A stretch of DNA of 30,967 nucleotides from a virus. This document shows positions 7,482 to 15,371 of this stretch, piece by piece. The notes under the pieces are model-generated. The model had not been told where the DNA came from. It was given only the letters and a program-made list of their open reading frames with translations, and ran no database searches. Every line of letters begins with the position of its first letter. Position 1 is the first letter of the stretch. The stretch is taken from positions 1 to 30,967 of IMG/VR virus record IMGVR_UViG_3300014491_000075. One strand, given 5' to 3'. The translations under genes were made by a program, and so were the position numbers.

Positions 7482-7759
7482 ACGCTGGTTTCGGCGGCGC
7501 TCCGAATCGGTGCGAAGCCGTTGAGGTGCTTGTACGTGAGAAGGGCGATGTAATTGTCCGGTGTACGCCGATCCGTCTTGGCGAGATCGTTGAGCCTTTT
7601 GATTTCGTCGGCGTCGGTGATGCGAAATGTGATGCTCAAACCTTCGGCCTTTGCACGAGCTTTGCGTGGCGCTTTCGCCGGTACTGCTTCACTGTGCGGT
7701 GTCGTCACGGCGGTGTCGCCTTTCGCTGCTGGCCGAGCCACTGTTGCGCTACTATTCAT
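7478..7759 (-). CDS. ribbon-helix-helix-like DNA-binding protein, reverse cassette
   Basis: This 93-residue protein has a basic, Ala/Pro-rich tail (residues 1-40, with APRKARAKA). A compact C-terminal part follows that reads as strand-helix-helix: GLSITFRITDADEIKRLNDL, then LAKTDRRTPDNYIALLTYKHL. The strand SITFRIT, followed by two helices, resembles Arc/MetJ-type repressors, in which paired strands enter the DNA major groove. It starts at the complement of 7757-7759 with AAGG about 10 bases upstream. A run of palindromes (7771-7818) overlaps that ribosome binding site, which suggests self-regulation. The fold is inferred from pattern; no search was possible. Confidence 0.6.
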   Translation of the reverse strand: MNSSATVARPAAKGDTAVTTPHSEAVPAKAPRKARAKAEGLSITFRITDADEIKRLNDLAKTDRRTPDNYIALLTYKHLNGFAPIRSAAETSV

Positions 7760-7770
7760 TGGTCATTTAC

Positions 7771-7818
7771 CTTGCAAGACAATTGGTGAGTTGCAACTTC
7801 GCAATTGGGCAACGTTGC
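7771..7818. promoter_or_regulatory. array of palindromes, operator-like, upstream of the reverse regulator
   Basis: Five perfect palindromes are packed into 48 bases: CTTGCAAG (7771-7778), CAATTG (7780-7785), GTTGCAAC (7790-7797), CAATTG (7802-7807) and GCAACGTTGC (7809-7818). They form an imperfect direct repeat of TTGCAA followed by AATTGG. The larger palindromes have centres 19 and 20 bases apart, about two helical turns. The first overlaps the ribosome binding site of the ribbon-helix-helix-like gene. This is the expected arrangement for cooperative operators of such a protein. Operator function is inferred. Confidence 0.55.
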
Positions 7819-7941
7819 TGTTGTGAAGTATCCGTGTTTTGCTCGTACTTTCCTGTCGGAATGTGTTGTATCGTATCAGAGTTTTGCAACGTAAAAGTGC
7901 CGAAAGTGTAGCGCCAAGCATAACAGAAAGTGAAGGCAGCA

Positions 7942-8496
7942 ATGAACGGTTCATCGACACTCGATCTAGCGCGACAGCAGCAGGGCGTTGGCCCAGCGGC
8001 GGCAGCATCATCAAGGAAGAACGAGCGCGTCTGGAAGATGTTCAACGACGTGGAGAAGGTCGCCGCGATCAAAGGCGCGTCGTCTACGATTACCATTGGC
8101 AGCGGTCACGAGGCGCGTGAGGTTCGTATCCGGCCCTTGAACCCGCGAACGCTTATCACGTCCTACGGACTTATTCGGGACATCCTCGTTCCGCTCATGA
8201 AGGCGTTCGAGCCGAGTCCCGATGGATCGCGGCGCGATGTCAGCATGCAGTCGATCTTGAGTTCGCTGGGTGACAATATCGACAAGGTGCCCGAACTCAT
8301 TTATGTGATCTTGCAGCGCGGCAACGAGATCAGCAAAGATTGGCTCGATGAGAATCTCGACATCCTTCTCGACTTGCAGCTTATCATTCCGATCTTTCTC
8401 ACACAGAACGGACTTGGTAAGCTAATGGGAAACGACGAGGCGGCGATGAGCGCCGCGAAACAAATAGTGGACGCGTCCCCGCAGACGGTGGCATAA
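7942..8496 (+). CDS. tail assembly chaperone (gpG-like)
   Basis: This protein should coat or escort the tape measure during tail assembly and is not expected in the finished virion. ATG 7942 is preferred over GTG 7930 because GAAGG (7932-7936) is correctly spaced for it. The unshifted product is 184 residues: a low-complexity start, a beta-type segment (STITIGSGHEAREVRIRPLNP) and then a long helical region (LITSYGLIRDILVPLMKAF to DLQLIIPIFLTQNG). Near its end, at codon 163, lies a G GGA AAC slippery heptamer, after which ribosomes can move to the -1 frame and continue to 8864. Position directly before the tape measure gene and the frameshift signal make the call strong. Confidence 0.85.
   Translation: MNGSSTLDLARQQQGVGPAAAASSRKNERVWKMFNDVEKVAAIKGASSTITIGSGHEAREVRIRPLNPRTLITSYGLIRDILVPLMKAFEPSPDGSRRDVSMQSILSSLGDNIDKVPELIYVILQRGNEISKDWLDENLDILLDLQLIIPIFLTQNGLGKLMGNDEAAMSAAKQIVDASPQTVA
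8427..8456 (+). promoter_or_regulatory. programmed -1 ribosomal frameshift signal
   Basis: GGGAAAC (8427-8433) is in the zero-frame phase G GGA AAC, matching X XXY YYZ exactly. Six bases later GCGGCG (8440-8445) pairs with CGCCGC (8451-8456) around a 5-base loop, a six-pair all-GC stimulatory stem. The -1 frame has a stop at 8418-8420, just upstream of the heptamer, and is then open to 8864. This is the classic arrangement for the G/GT tail assembly pair of siphoviruses. Confidence 0.9.
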
Positions 8497-8864
8497 CCAA
8501 CGGCGTTCACTTTCTCTGTCGCTGGTATGGTTGGACGACTGACTACGTGTGGGACACGCTCACATTTGCTCAATTCCTAATTGCGATTGAGGAAATGCAG
8601 ACGCAGCAACGCGCAGAGAACGGCATCACCGAAGTGATCATCGGCTACGTTGGTGAAGAACCGCTCGATCAAGCAGGTCGCGGAGATGTCACCAATCTTA
8701 CTGAACTCGGAACGCAGTTCATGGATGCCGGTACGCTTTACCAATCTTCGCTTGACGGTCTGCCCGACGACATTCGCAGCGTGGTTCTCGCCGAAGCGCA
8801 TCGTCAGGAAACCGGCACGGTTCTTCCAGCAACGTTCTATAAGCTAGACAAGAAACCGGAGTAA
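8433..8864 (+). CDS. tail assembly chaperone frameshift extension (gpT-like part of a gpGT fusion)
   Basis: This frame is entered by -1 frameshifting after the AAC at 8431-8433. It adds about 143 residues to the first 164 of the upstream protein, for a fusion of about 307. A separate start at GTG 8547 would give only 105 residues and would discard open, conserved-looking sequence before it, notably HFLCRWYGWTTDYVWDTL. This resembles the YGW..DYV motif found at this point in many tail chaperone extensions. The C-terminal part is helical (FAQFLIAIEEMQTQQRA) and ends in KKPE. It stops 4 bases before the tape measure gene. In the family, both the short and fused forms are needed at a fixed ratio for tail assembly. 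Confidence 0.85.
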   Translation, partial: RRGGDERRETNSGRVPADGGITNGVHFLCRWYGWTTDYVWDTLTFAQFLIAIEEMQTQQRAENGITEVIIGYVGEEPLDQAGRGDVTNLTELGTQFMDAGTLYQSSLDGLPDDIRSVVLAEAHRQETGTVLPATFYKLDKKPE

Positions 8865-8868
8865 GATA

Positions 8869-11800
8869 ATGGCCGACGCTGAGATCAGCTTAGTCGCATC
8901 ACTGCAAGCCGACATTACTGACTTCGTAGATAAGTTTCAGCATGATGTGCCGCTCGCAGTGCAGGGCGGTATGAAGTCGGCCCAGGATGCAATCAACAAA
9001 AGCTCAAGTGCGATACAAGGATCGCTAGGCGGTTTCATCGATATCATTGAGCAGACAACGAATCTCCTTCACGCAACAGAGATCGCATTTACAGCGACCG
9101 GTGTGGCAGCAGTAACGTTCTTTGATCTCCTTGCGAATGATGATATTAAAGACTTCGGCGGTGAAATAGTAAAGATCACCACATCGCTTGAGAGCATGGG
9201 TCTTGTTTTGGTCGATGCTGTTGCCATTGTTGGCCTAAGTCTTGCGAATATTACCAAAGGTATTGATGAAGCTGGAAAGACTGCGTTAGCAGTGAACCGC
9301 ATTGCCTTGACAGCTTTTAACAGTCCACCACCGGAACCATTCGAGGCGTCACGCAAAGCTGTAAAAGCGTTTTCCGATCAATTATCTATTAGCACTGGCA
9401 TCGCGCAGCGTAAAATCTTAGACGGCATCGACACACTTACAGATTCAAATACGTCAATTGCGACATCAATGAAGATGACTGATGAAGCTGCAAAGTATGC
9501 TATTGCAACCGGAAAGGATTTCGCGACTGTTGAAAGTGAGTTGACGCAAGCACTCGCTGGTAAAACATCAGCAGCGGTAGCGGACAATATAATAACAGAT
9601 AAGCAGGCCAAGGAAGGTATTAAACTTTCGGAAGTCTATAAGTTGATGGAAGAACGCATTAGGGGTGGCGTTGAGGCTTATAGCAATAGTTTACCCGGTG
9701 CGATGCAAATCACAGCAAATCATTTTACGGAAATGATGAGTCATCTAGCTGATGATAGTGGAATAATACCCATTCTCACAAAGATCGCGCAATGGGTTGA
9801 CAGACTATTGCCAGCCATTAGACGACTCGCTGATGCTGGTATTGTCATACTCCAAGCGGCGTTTCGCGCTCTCAAACCAACGATTGACGTCATAATTGCG
9901 GCGTTTGAAAAGCTCGAACCAATTGTTGTGAAGTTTGCTCTCACGACGGGAAATCAGATATGGGCAGCGTTCAAATCTATTATTCCGACCATACAAGCAT
10001 TTGCCACAGCATGTCTTGCCGTAGGACAAGCGTTATTTACTGAACTTCTCCCACGGATTGAAGATTTGTGGCGCTCGTTCATGTCACTCGCACCCTCGAT
10101 GGCAGATGTAATCAACAACAGTCATTACTTTAGTGACGAAATAAAAGGTTTATGGCCGGGGTTGAATGCAATTACCGAGCGAATCGGCGCGTGGAATAAG
10201 TCGATGGATGCGTTTCATCCAGCATTGCGTGGTGCCTCCGATAGCGTAAAGATATTCGAGGATTCGTTACGTGCTATAGAGCCACTTGTGAAGATACTCG
10301 CTCCATTGGTGCGCCAATTAGCATACGATTGGATTCGCAACTTTGAACTTATGATATTGGGCTATAAGTTAAAGTTAGATACCATGAACTTTCAAACAGA
10401 TATATTCGCCGCAATCTTTGAGGGTAAATGGAAAATCTTAGGCAGCGACATCCTAAAGATCACGGTAGACTTGGGGATGTTGCTAGATGCAAATGCGTAT
10501 CATTTCTTTAGTCAATTGATTCTTGGTACTCAGGCGTCGTTTGACATGTTGATCGACGTTGTGAAACGTGGAAGCGATCTTCTCGATGATGCTTTAAGTT
10601 TTGATGCTGCACGTCGCAAAAGAGCATTGCAAGAGGCTATAAACTTCGACGACGGGGAAACATTTGCGGATTATTATCAAAAACGCAAAGATGCGATGCA
10701 AGGCTTTTTAGACTACGCCGGTTCCGGTGCCAGTACGGGTGATGACGAACTCACAAAGTATTTGAAGAACGCGTCAAAGGAAGCTGACGGATTCCTGACC
10801 GCAATTCAGAACATTCTCAATGGCAAAGACAATATAGTTCAAGGCCACAAAGACACGAAGCCACCTCACACTGATACAGATACGATCAAAGAGTTAAAAG
10901 AAGGGCTATTTCCATACGAGGAGGAGATACGAAAGACCGGCGTTCTGCTCGAAGAACTTGCAATCAAACAAGCCGCCATCGGTAAGATCGACACGGCGGA
11001 GAAACTGGCTTATTCGCAAAAGTTACTGAATGAACAAATAAGGCTAACGAATCTCGAATCACGAGAACAAGCTGCACTTGCCGCCGCAGATCGTGAAGCA
11101 GCAGCAAAAGTCACGAGTATGATCGGGCATTATGATGGCGATACGACGGAGCCGTTGGTAACATCGCAAAACCTACTTCGATTTAGTATCGATACGCTAC
11201 GTGAGGCGATTGAGAGCAAGAAGAAAGATCGTACATACGATCCTGCACTACACGCAGCGAGTGGTGGAGTGCTAGGTAATATGGATGCACAAAATGACAC
11301 GAACAAACGAAACGCTGCACCAAAACCAGCATTTGATCCCGCATTAAGCGCCGCGAGTGGCGGAGTGCTTGGTGTTAAATCGGACATTATACCGATCATT
11401 CCAACACGTCCAACATTGAATCCGACGACGAATCCCACACTGAATCCGACACCTACAATTATCGAGGCCATTTACAGGTGGCTAACGTCACCCATGTTTG
11501 GCGTAGCCAAAGCCGCAACATTGCCGAGTGAGTCAATTCACCCGCAACACGGCGTTGCTAAACCTGCTTCCGCATCAAAAACAACATATACGTTCGATGA
11601 GATCAAGGCGTTATGGGCGGGCACAGGCGCAGACGATGACTTACAGACAAAGATGGCGTTTGTCGCAATGGCGGAGTCAAGCGGCAACTCGAACGCCGTT
11701 GGGAAGAACAAAGGTTCTAAACAATTAGACGTTGGCTTAATGCAGATCGGAACGGGTGGTGAGGCTGGTGATCGAGGTTCTGTTGCTTCTCTAAAAGACA

Positions 11801-14454
11801 TTACCAATAATCTGACCTGGGCTGCGTCATTGCTGGCGGCTCACAAGGATGATCCGTCTATTCCGTGGGCAGCGTCAAAGCATAAATGGGGTCCGATGTA
11901 TGACGCATATAAGCGTGGTGATAAAACACCGTATACAGATGCAGGTGCAGGTTCACCTGACAAGCCAGTTGGAGCATTGACAGATGAGCAAAAGACAGAA
12001 CAGGATAATGCGAAGCGCGCAGCGGCACATGAGTTCACAATAGGCAGCAGCACCCATGACATCGAGAGCCTAAAACTTCAAGCGGAGTCCGTCAAACTGC
12101 GGCGACAGGAACGTGACATAGCTCTTACGTTTGATACGGATCGTGGTGGCGATGAGCAATTATCAACGAAGTCACGTTTAGCTGCGCTTGATGATGCGAT
12201 TCTCAATACCACTCGTGAAATCGTAGCAACGGGCCATGAACAAGAAGTTCACAATGAGAAACTAGCAAAGCTTGAACTACAACGAGCGGACGTTCTCGAA
12301 ACGCATCGTGAGCTAATGCAAGAGTCGGGTGCGAAGGCGGATCGAGCAAGTCAGAATGTCAATCTGGAAGCCGGGATCAGTGCGCGTGATATTACCGCTG
12401 CACATACGCCGGGTCGTGCTGGGGCAATTTCAGCCGCCAAGAATGCAGCGGCGGAAGCTGATGCCGCCGATAGGCTGACCGAAGCGCACAACAATCTCCT
12501 CGACGCGCAAAACGATGAACGTGACGCGTCCAATAGATTGACGCAAACAAAGCGTATCGAAGGCGTGACGGAAGATCAAATCCAGGCAAAGCGAAACGCG
12601 CTTCAAGCGGCCACCGATAAAGTCACGCAGTCAGCGACAGCGTTGGCAGTCGCCCAAGATCAATTGCGTCAGGCGTTACAGACAACGACAGTTGCGGTAA
12701 CGGACGTGCGGTCGAAGCTGCTGTCAATGGCCCAGGCGGTCGCCGGTCCTGTGATCGACGCCCTCAATATGATTGGTGAAAACATCAATCCGCTCGTTGC
12801 AATCTTTTTGGCACTGTTTCAGAAGTCTAAGAGCTTCAACGACATCATGATTATCATGGGCAAGATCATTGATCAAGTTGCGCGCATCTTCGATGCGATG
12901 CGACCGGTGATCGACTTGCTGCTTGGTGTATTGGTCGGCGTCGTAAACGTATTTCTGTCGATGTATAACATTATTGTGACGCTGCTCGATGTGTTCGGGC
13001 TGGCAATTCAGAAGGTAAAGCTTGTTACCGATTCGCTCGACGGAATGAATCAAGCTGTTCCGATGTTGCAAATCACGCATGACATTCCAACCATGAATGA
13101 ATTAAACTCGGGAAAGATTAGCGATCTTGTCGCGAAGCAAAACTCAACCAACGATCTATTGACGGGTTTTGACGCGCAGCTATCGCATCTTGGTGAGATC
13201 GCCGGAACTGCGCTTGGTATCTTTTCGCTGATGAAGATATTGGTCGCAATTGAATCCGGTAAGAGTATTGCGAGTGCGTTTGGGAGCGTTCTCAACTTCT
13301 TTGGGATCAAGAACACGCTTGGCGCTGCGAAGGATGTGATGGCGGCAAATGTTGTCGGCGGTCAAGCTGCACCGCTTGGCGGTGAAACGATCCTACCGAA
13401 TAGTATGGCGGCAAACCTCCTCGGTGGTCAGGCTGCGCCCCTTGGTGGTGCTACAGTCGCAGCAAGTGATGTGTATTCCGGCGCGTCGATTAGCGCGATG
13501 TCGGGTGCTGACACTACCGATGCGGTTCAACAGGGGGTTGATGGCGCGCAGATCACGACGCAGATCGGGAGCGTGGCGAAGAACACGGGCGGCATCAACG
13601 CGATGAGCACCGGCATGAAGGATAGCCTCGCCGGGATCGCGGGCAACCTAGCAGGCGGTGCCATCAACAAGGCGCTCGGCGGCAACGCGCAGGATGCAGC
13701 GGCGCTCGGCTCTATCGGCGGAACAGTCGGCGCAATCTTCGGCGGCCCCATCGGTTCGGCAATCGGCTCATTCGCCGGTGAGATCATCGGCGGCATGTTT
13801 GGTCCGCACTACACAGACAATAAAAACCCTGACATAACAAACGCGCAGATCAATGGTGAAGACTACGGTCAAGCAATGGCGAATCTCCAAGGTTCCGGCA
13901 TAAACGGAAGCGCCATGATGACTGCGAATAATAAGCAATACACTGCACAGGGAAGTGATGATTTCCTCCAACAGATTTCAGCGTATATTGCTCAAGGCGG
14001 TAAGGGCCTCAGTGCTGCATTGTTAAAAGAGTTCACGGGTGCAACCAGTATCACCGGCGGTAAGAATGGCATCCTTGATCTTGCGAACGGCGTCAATGAA
14101 CAGTGGCAGCAGCTTGTGAATGATGCGAACACAGCAATGGCGGCTATCACAGCATCGGGCAGCAACACAGCAAACACAATGCAGTCGCTTCTCAGCGGCG
14201 CTACAAACTTTGATGTAACGCGACTGTTTGGCAATGGTCAAAGCGTAATGCCGGGTGGATCGACAAGCGTTTCGAGTCAAAACACGTCACTCGGCAACAC
14301 GACGGCTGGTCTTGTCGTCAACATTGGGACAGTGAACGGCACGGATGCGCGCACGTTGCAGTCAGCGTTCCAACCGATCTTTGATGAGTTCGGACGACAA
14401 TCGCAGATTACCGCCCGTACGCAGTCGTCGATGGTTGGACGGGGAGGACTGTAA
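8869..14454 (+). CDS. tape measure protein with internal lysozyme-like domain
   Basis: At 1861 residues this is the largest gene and sets tail length. ATG 8869 follows the chaperone stop by 4 bases. The protein is mostly helical. A hydrophobic, membrane-like stretch lies at about residues 1345-1380 (LLLGVLVGVVNVFLSMYNII), and a Gly/Ala-rich hydrophobic region at about 1580-1650. A Pro/Thr/Asn-rich linker (about 845-860) precedes a lysozyme-like domain at about 905-1023. There FVAMAESSGNSNAVG carries the likely catalytic glutamate E936, and DVGLMQIG (954-961) is the second signature of transglycosylase-type lysozymes. Such a domain would open peptidoglycan during DNA entry. Charged coiled-coil sequence follows (about 1040-1300). 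Two short internal duplications occur at 790-835 and 1491-1527. Confidence 0.92.
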   Translation: MADAEISLVASLQADITDFVDKFQHDVPLAVQGGMKSAQDAINKSSSAIQGSLGGFIDIIEQTTNLLHATEIAFTATGVAAVTFFDLLANDDIKDFGGEIVKITTSLESMGLVLVDAVAIVGLSLANITKGIDEAGKTALAVNRIALTAFNSPPPEPFEASRKAVKAFSDQLSISTGIAQRKILDGIDTLTDSNTSIATSMKMTDEAAKYAIATGKDFATVESELTQALAGKTSAAVADNIITDKQAKEGIKLSEVYKLMEERIRGGVEAYSNSLPGAMQITANHFTEMMSHLADDSGIIPILTKIAQWVDRLLPAIRRLADAGIVILQAAFRALKPTIDVIIAAFEKLEPIVVKFALTTGNQIWAAFKSIIPTIQAFATACLAVGQALFTELLPRIEDLWRSFMSLAPSMADVINNSHYFSDEIKGLWPGLNAITERIGAWNKSMDAFHPALRGASDSVKIFEDSLRAIEPLVKILAPLVRQLAYDWIRNFELMILGYKLKLDTMNFQTDIFAAIFEGKWKILGSDILKITVDLGMLLDANAYHFFSQLILGTQASFDMLIDVVKRGSDLLDDALSFDAARRKRALQEAINFDDGETFADYYQKRKDAMQGFLDYAGSGASTGDDELTKYLKNASKEADGFLTAIQNILNGKDNIVQGHKDTKPPHTDTDTIKELKEGLFPYEEEIRKTGVLLEELAIKQAAIGKIDTAEKLAYSQKLLNEQIRLTNLESREQAALAAADREAAAKVTSMIGHYDGDTTEPLVTSQNLLRFSIDTLREAIESKKKDRTYDPALHAASGGVLGNMDAQNDTNKRNAAPKPAFDPALSAASGGVLGVKSDIIPIIPTRPTLNPTTNPTLNPTPTIIEAIYRWLTSPMFGVAKAATLPSESIHPQHGVAKPASASKTTYTFDEIKALWAGTGADDDLQTKMAFVAMAESSGNSNAVGKNKGSKQLDVGLMQIGTGGEAGDRGSVASLKDITNNLTWAASLLAAHKDDPSIPWAASKHKWGPMYDAYKRGDKTPYTDAGAGSPDKPVGALTDEQKTEQDNAKRAAAHEFTIGSSTHDIESLKLQAESVKLRRQERDIALTFDTDRGGDEQLSTKSRLAALDDAILNTTREIVATGHEQEVHNEKLAKLELQRADVLETHRELMQESGAKADRASQNVNLEAGISARDITAAHTPGRAGAISAAKNAAAEADAADRLTEAHNNLLDAQNDERDASNRLTQTKRIEGVTEDQIQAKRNALQAATDKVTQSATALAVAQDQLRQALQTTTVAVTDVRSKLLSMAQAVAGPVIDALNMIGENINPLVAIFLALFQKSKSFNDIMIIMGKIIDQVARIFDAMRPVIDLLLGVLVGVVNVFLSMYNIIVTLLDVFGLAIQKVKLVTDSLDGMNQAVPMLQITHDIPTMNELNSGKISDLVAKQNSTNDLLTGFDAQLSHLGEIAGTALGIFSLMKILVAIESGKSIASAFGSVLNFFGIKNTLGAAKDVMAANVVGGQAAPLGGETILPNSMAANLLGGQAAPLGGATVAASDVYSGASISAMSGADTTDAVQQGVDGAQITTQIGSVAKNTGGINAMSTGMKDSLAGIAGNLAGGAINKALGGNAQDAAALGSIGGTVGAIFGGPIGSAIGSFAGEIIGGMFGPHYTDNKNPDITNAQINGEDYGQAMANLQGSGINGSAMMTANNKQYTAQGSDDFLQQISAYIAQGGKGLSAALLKEFTGATSITGGKNGILDLANGVNEQWQQLVNDANTAMAAITASGSNTANTMQSLLSGATNFDVTRLFGNGQSVMPGGSTSVSSQNTSLGNTTAGLVVNIGTVNGTDARTLQSAFQPIFDEFGRQSQITARTQSSMVGRGGL
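11236..11373 (+). repeat. 14-residue duplication within the tape measure gene
   Basis: The segment (Y/F)DPAL(H/S)AASGGVLG is encoded at 11236-11277 and again at 11332-11373, 32 codons apart. The two copies differ by synonymous and a few non-synonymous bases. It falls in the flexible region before the lysozyme-like domain. Confidence 0.85.
13339..13449 (+). repeat. 15-residue duplication near the end of the tape measure gene
   Basis: MAANVVGGQAAPLGG (starting 13339) and MAANLLGGQAAPLGG (starting 13405) are encoded 22 codons apart. The copies differ at two adjacent residues and at several silent sites, so the duplication is not recent. Confidence 0.85.
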
Positions 14455-15371
14455 TGCCAATCGGTGCGTTCGGTGGCGGCGGGTTATCACCCGGCGCAGG
14501 CGTCACGGTTCAAGGACAAACGCCGCAGCTTGCGTTTGGATCATATCTATTTCCAATAACGTTCCAGGAAACGTCTCGTCTCGTCACGCTACCTTTCGAT
14601 AAGAAACACATCCCGTTCAACTACGGTGATATGGTCGCGGTGAATACAAGTCCGAGTGCAAGAGACATTCAGATTAGCGGCCCAGTTGGTTCACTGATCG
14701 TCGGGAGTTCCGGCAACACGTTGGTCACCGCAGCGGACTTAGAAGCCGAACGCGGTTTGCTCGCTGGGCTGCAATTGCTAGGCCGTCAAGCATTATGGGT
14801 TGGCCCGCAGCAGTACATCTTCGCGTATTTGGAATCGTTTGAGCATAAGTTTTGGCAGGATGCTTACGGATGGCGCGTTGCTGATTGGGTGTTGAAGTTC
14901 TACTGCGACGATCCGCGCTATTATTCGTCGCTTCAAATCATGATGAGTGATACCGTTGGTGCGAATCTCGGTATGACGACAGTTGGGAATGTGCGCACTT
15001 ATCCGACGTTTACGTTCTCACTTAGCAGTGGAAGCGGCATTGGTCCTTATGTTACTGCATCAGCTAGTACAGGGTCATTGATGGTACGGTTTTCACAGCT
15101 TATCATGGTCGCAGGATCGACGTTGGTAATTCAATGCGATCCGCGACCGAATACGCGCTCTGCTGCGGCACTATATACAGCCGCTGGTGTTACCGTCAAC
15201 GCATTGCAGTACATCAGCGTGGCGAATAATGACCTGTCAAACAATTATGATGTTGGCGAATGGTTTCCGTTTATCGACCCGCATGATGGCGGAATAAACC
15301 TCATACACGGGTTTACGTCAGGATCACCAACTTGCACCTTTACCGCACAGTATAATGACCGATACTTATGA
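14454..15371 (+). CDS. distal tail protein (Dit-like)
   Basis: This 305-residue protein probably forms the hub ring joining tail tube and tip. ATG 14454 overlaps the tape measure stop by one base and has a strong GGGGAGGA site just upstream. The N-terminal half has LFPITFQETSRLVTLPFDKKH, then ALWVGPQQYIFAYLESFEHKFW, and then VADWVLKFYCDDPRYYSS. The W.L.F.C.DP.YY pattern is typical of siphovirus Dit N-terminal domains, where the belt strands end. The C-terminal half is beta-rich, like the galectin-type domain of larger Dit proteins. Order after the tape measure and before the Tal-like gene supports the call. Confidence 0.7.
   Translation: MPIGAFGGGGLSPGAGVTVQGQTPQLAFGSYLFPITFQETSRLVTLPFDKKHIPFNYGDMVAVNTSPSARDIQISGPVGSLIVGSSGNTLVTAADLEAERGLLAGLQLLGRQALWVGPQQYIFAYLESFEHKFWQDAYGWRVADWVLKFYCDDPRYYSSLQIMMSDTVGANLGMTTVGNVRTYPTFTFSLSSGSGIGPYVTASASTGSLMVRFSQLIMVAGSTLVIQCDPRPNTRSAAALYTAAGVTVNALQYISVANNDLSNNYDVGEWFPFIDPHDGGINLIHGFTSGSPTCTFTAQYNDRYL

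Noticed and set aside
8547-8864. Independent GTG-started gene
   Set aside because: The frame is open back to 8421 and is preceded by a canonical frameshift signal. No ribosome binding site precedes GTG 8547.
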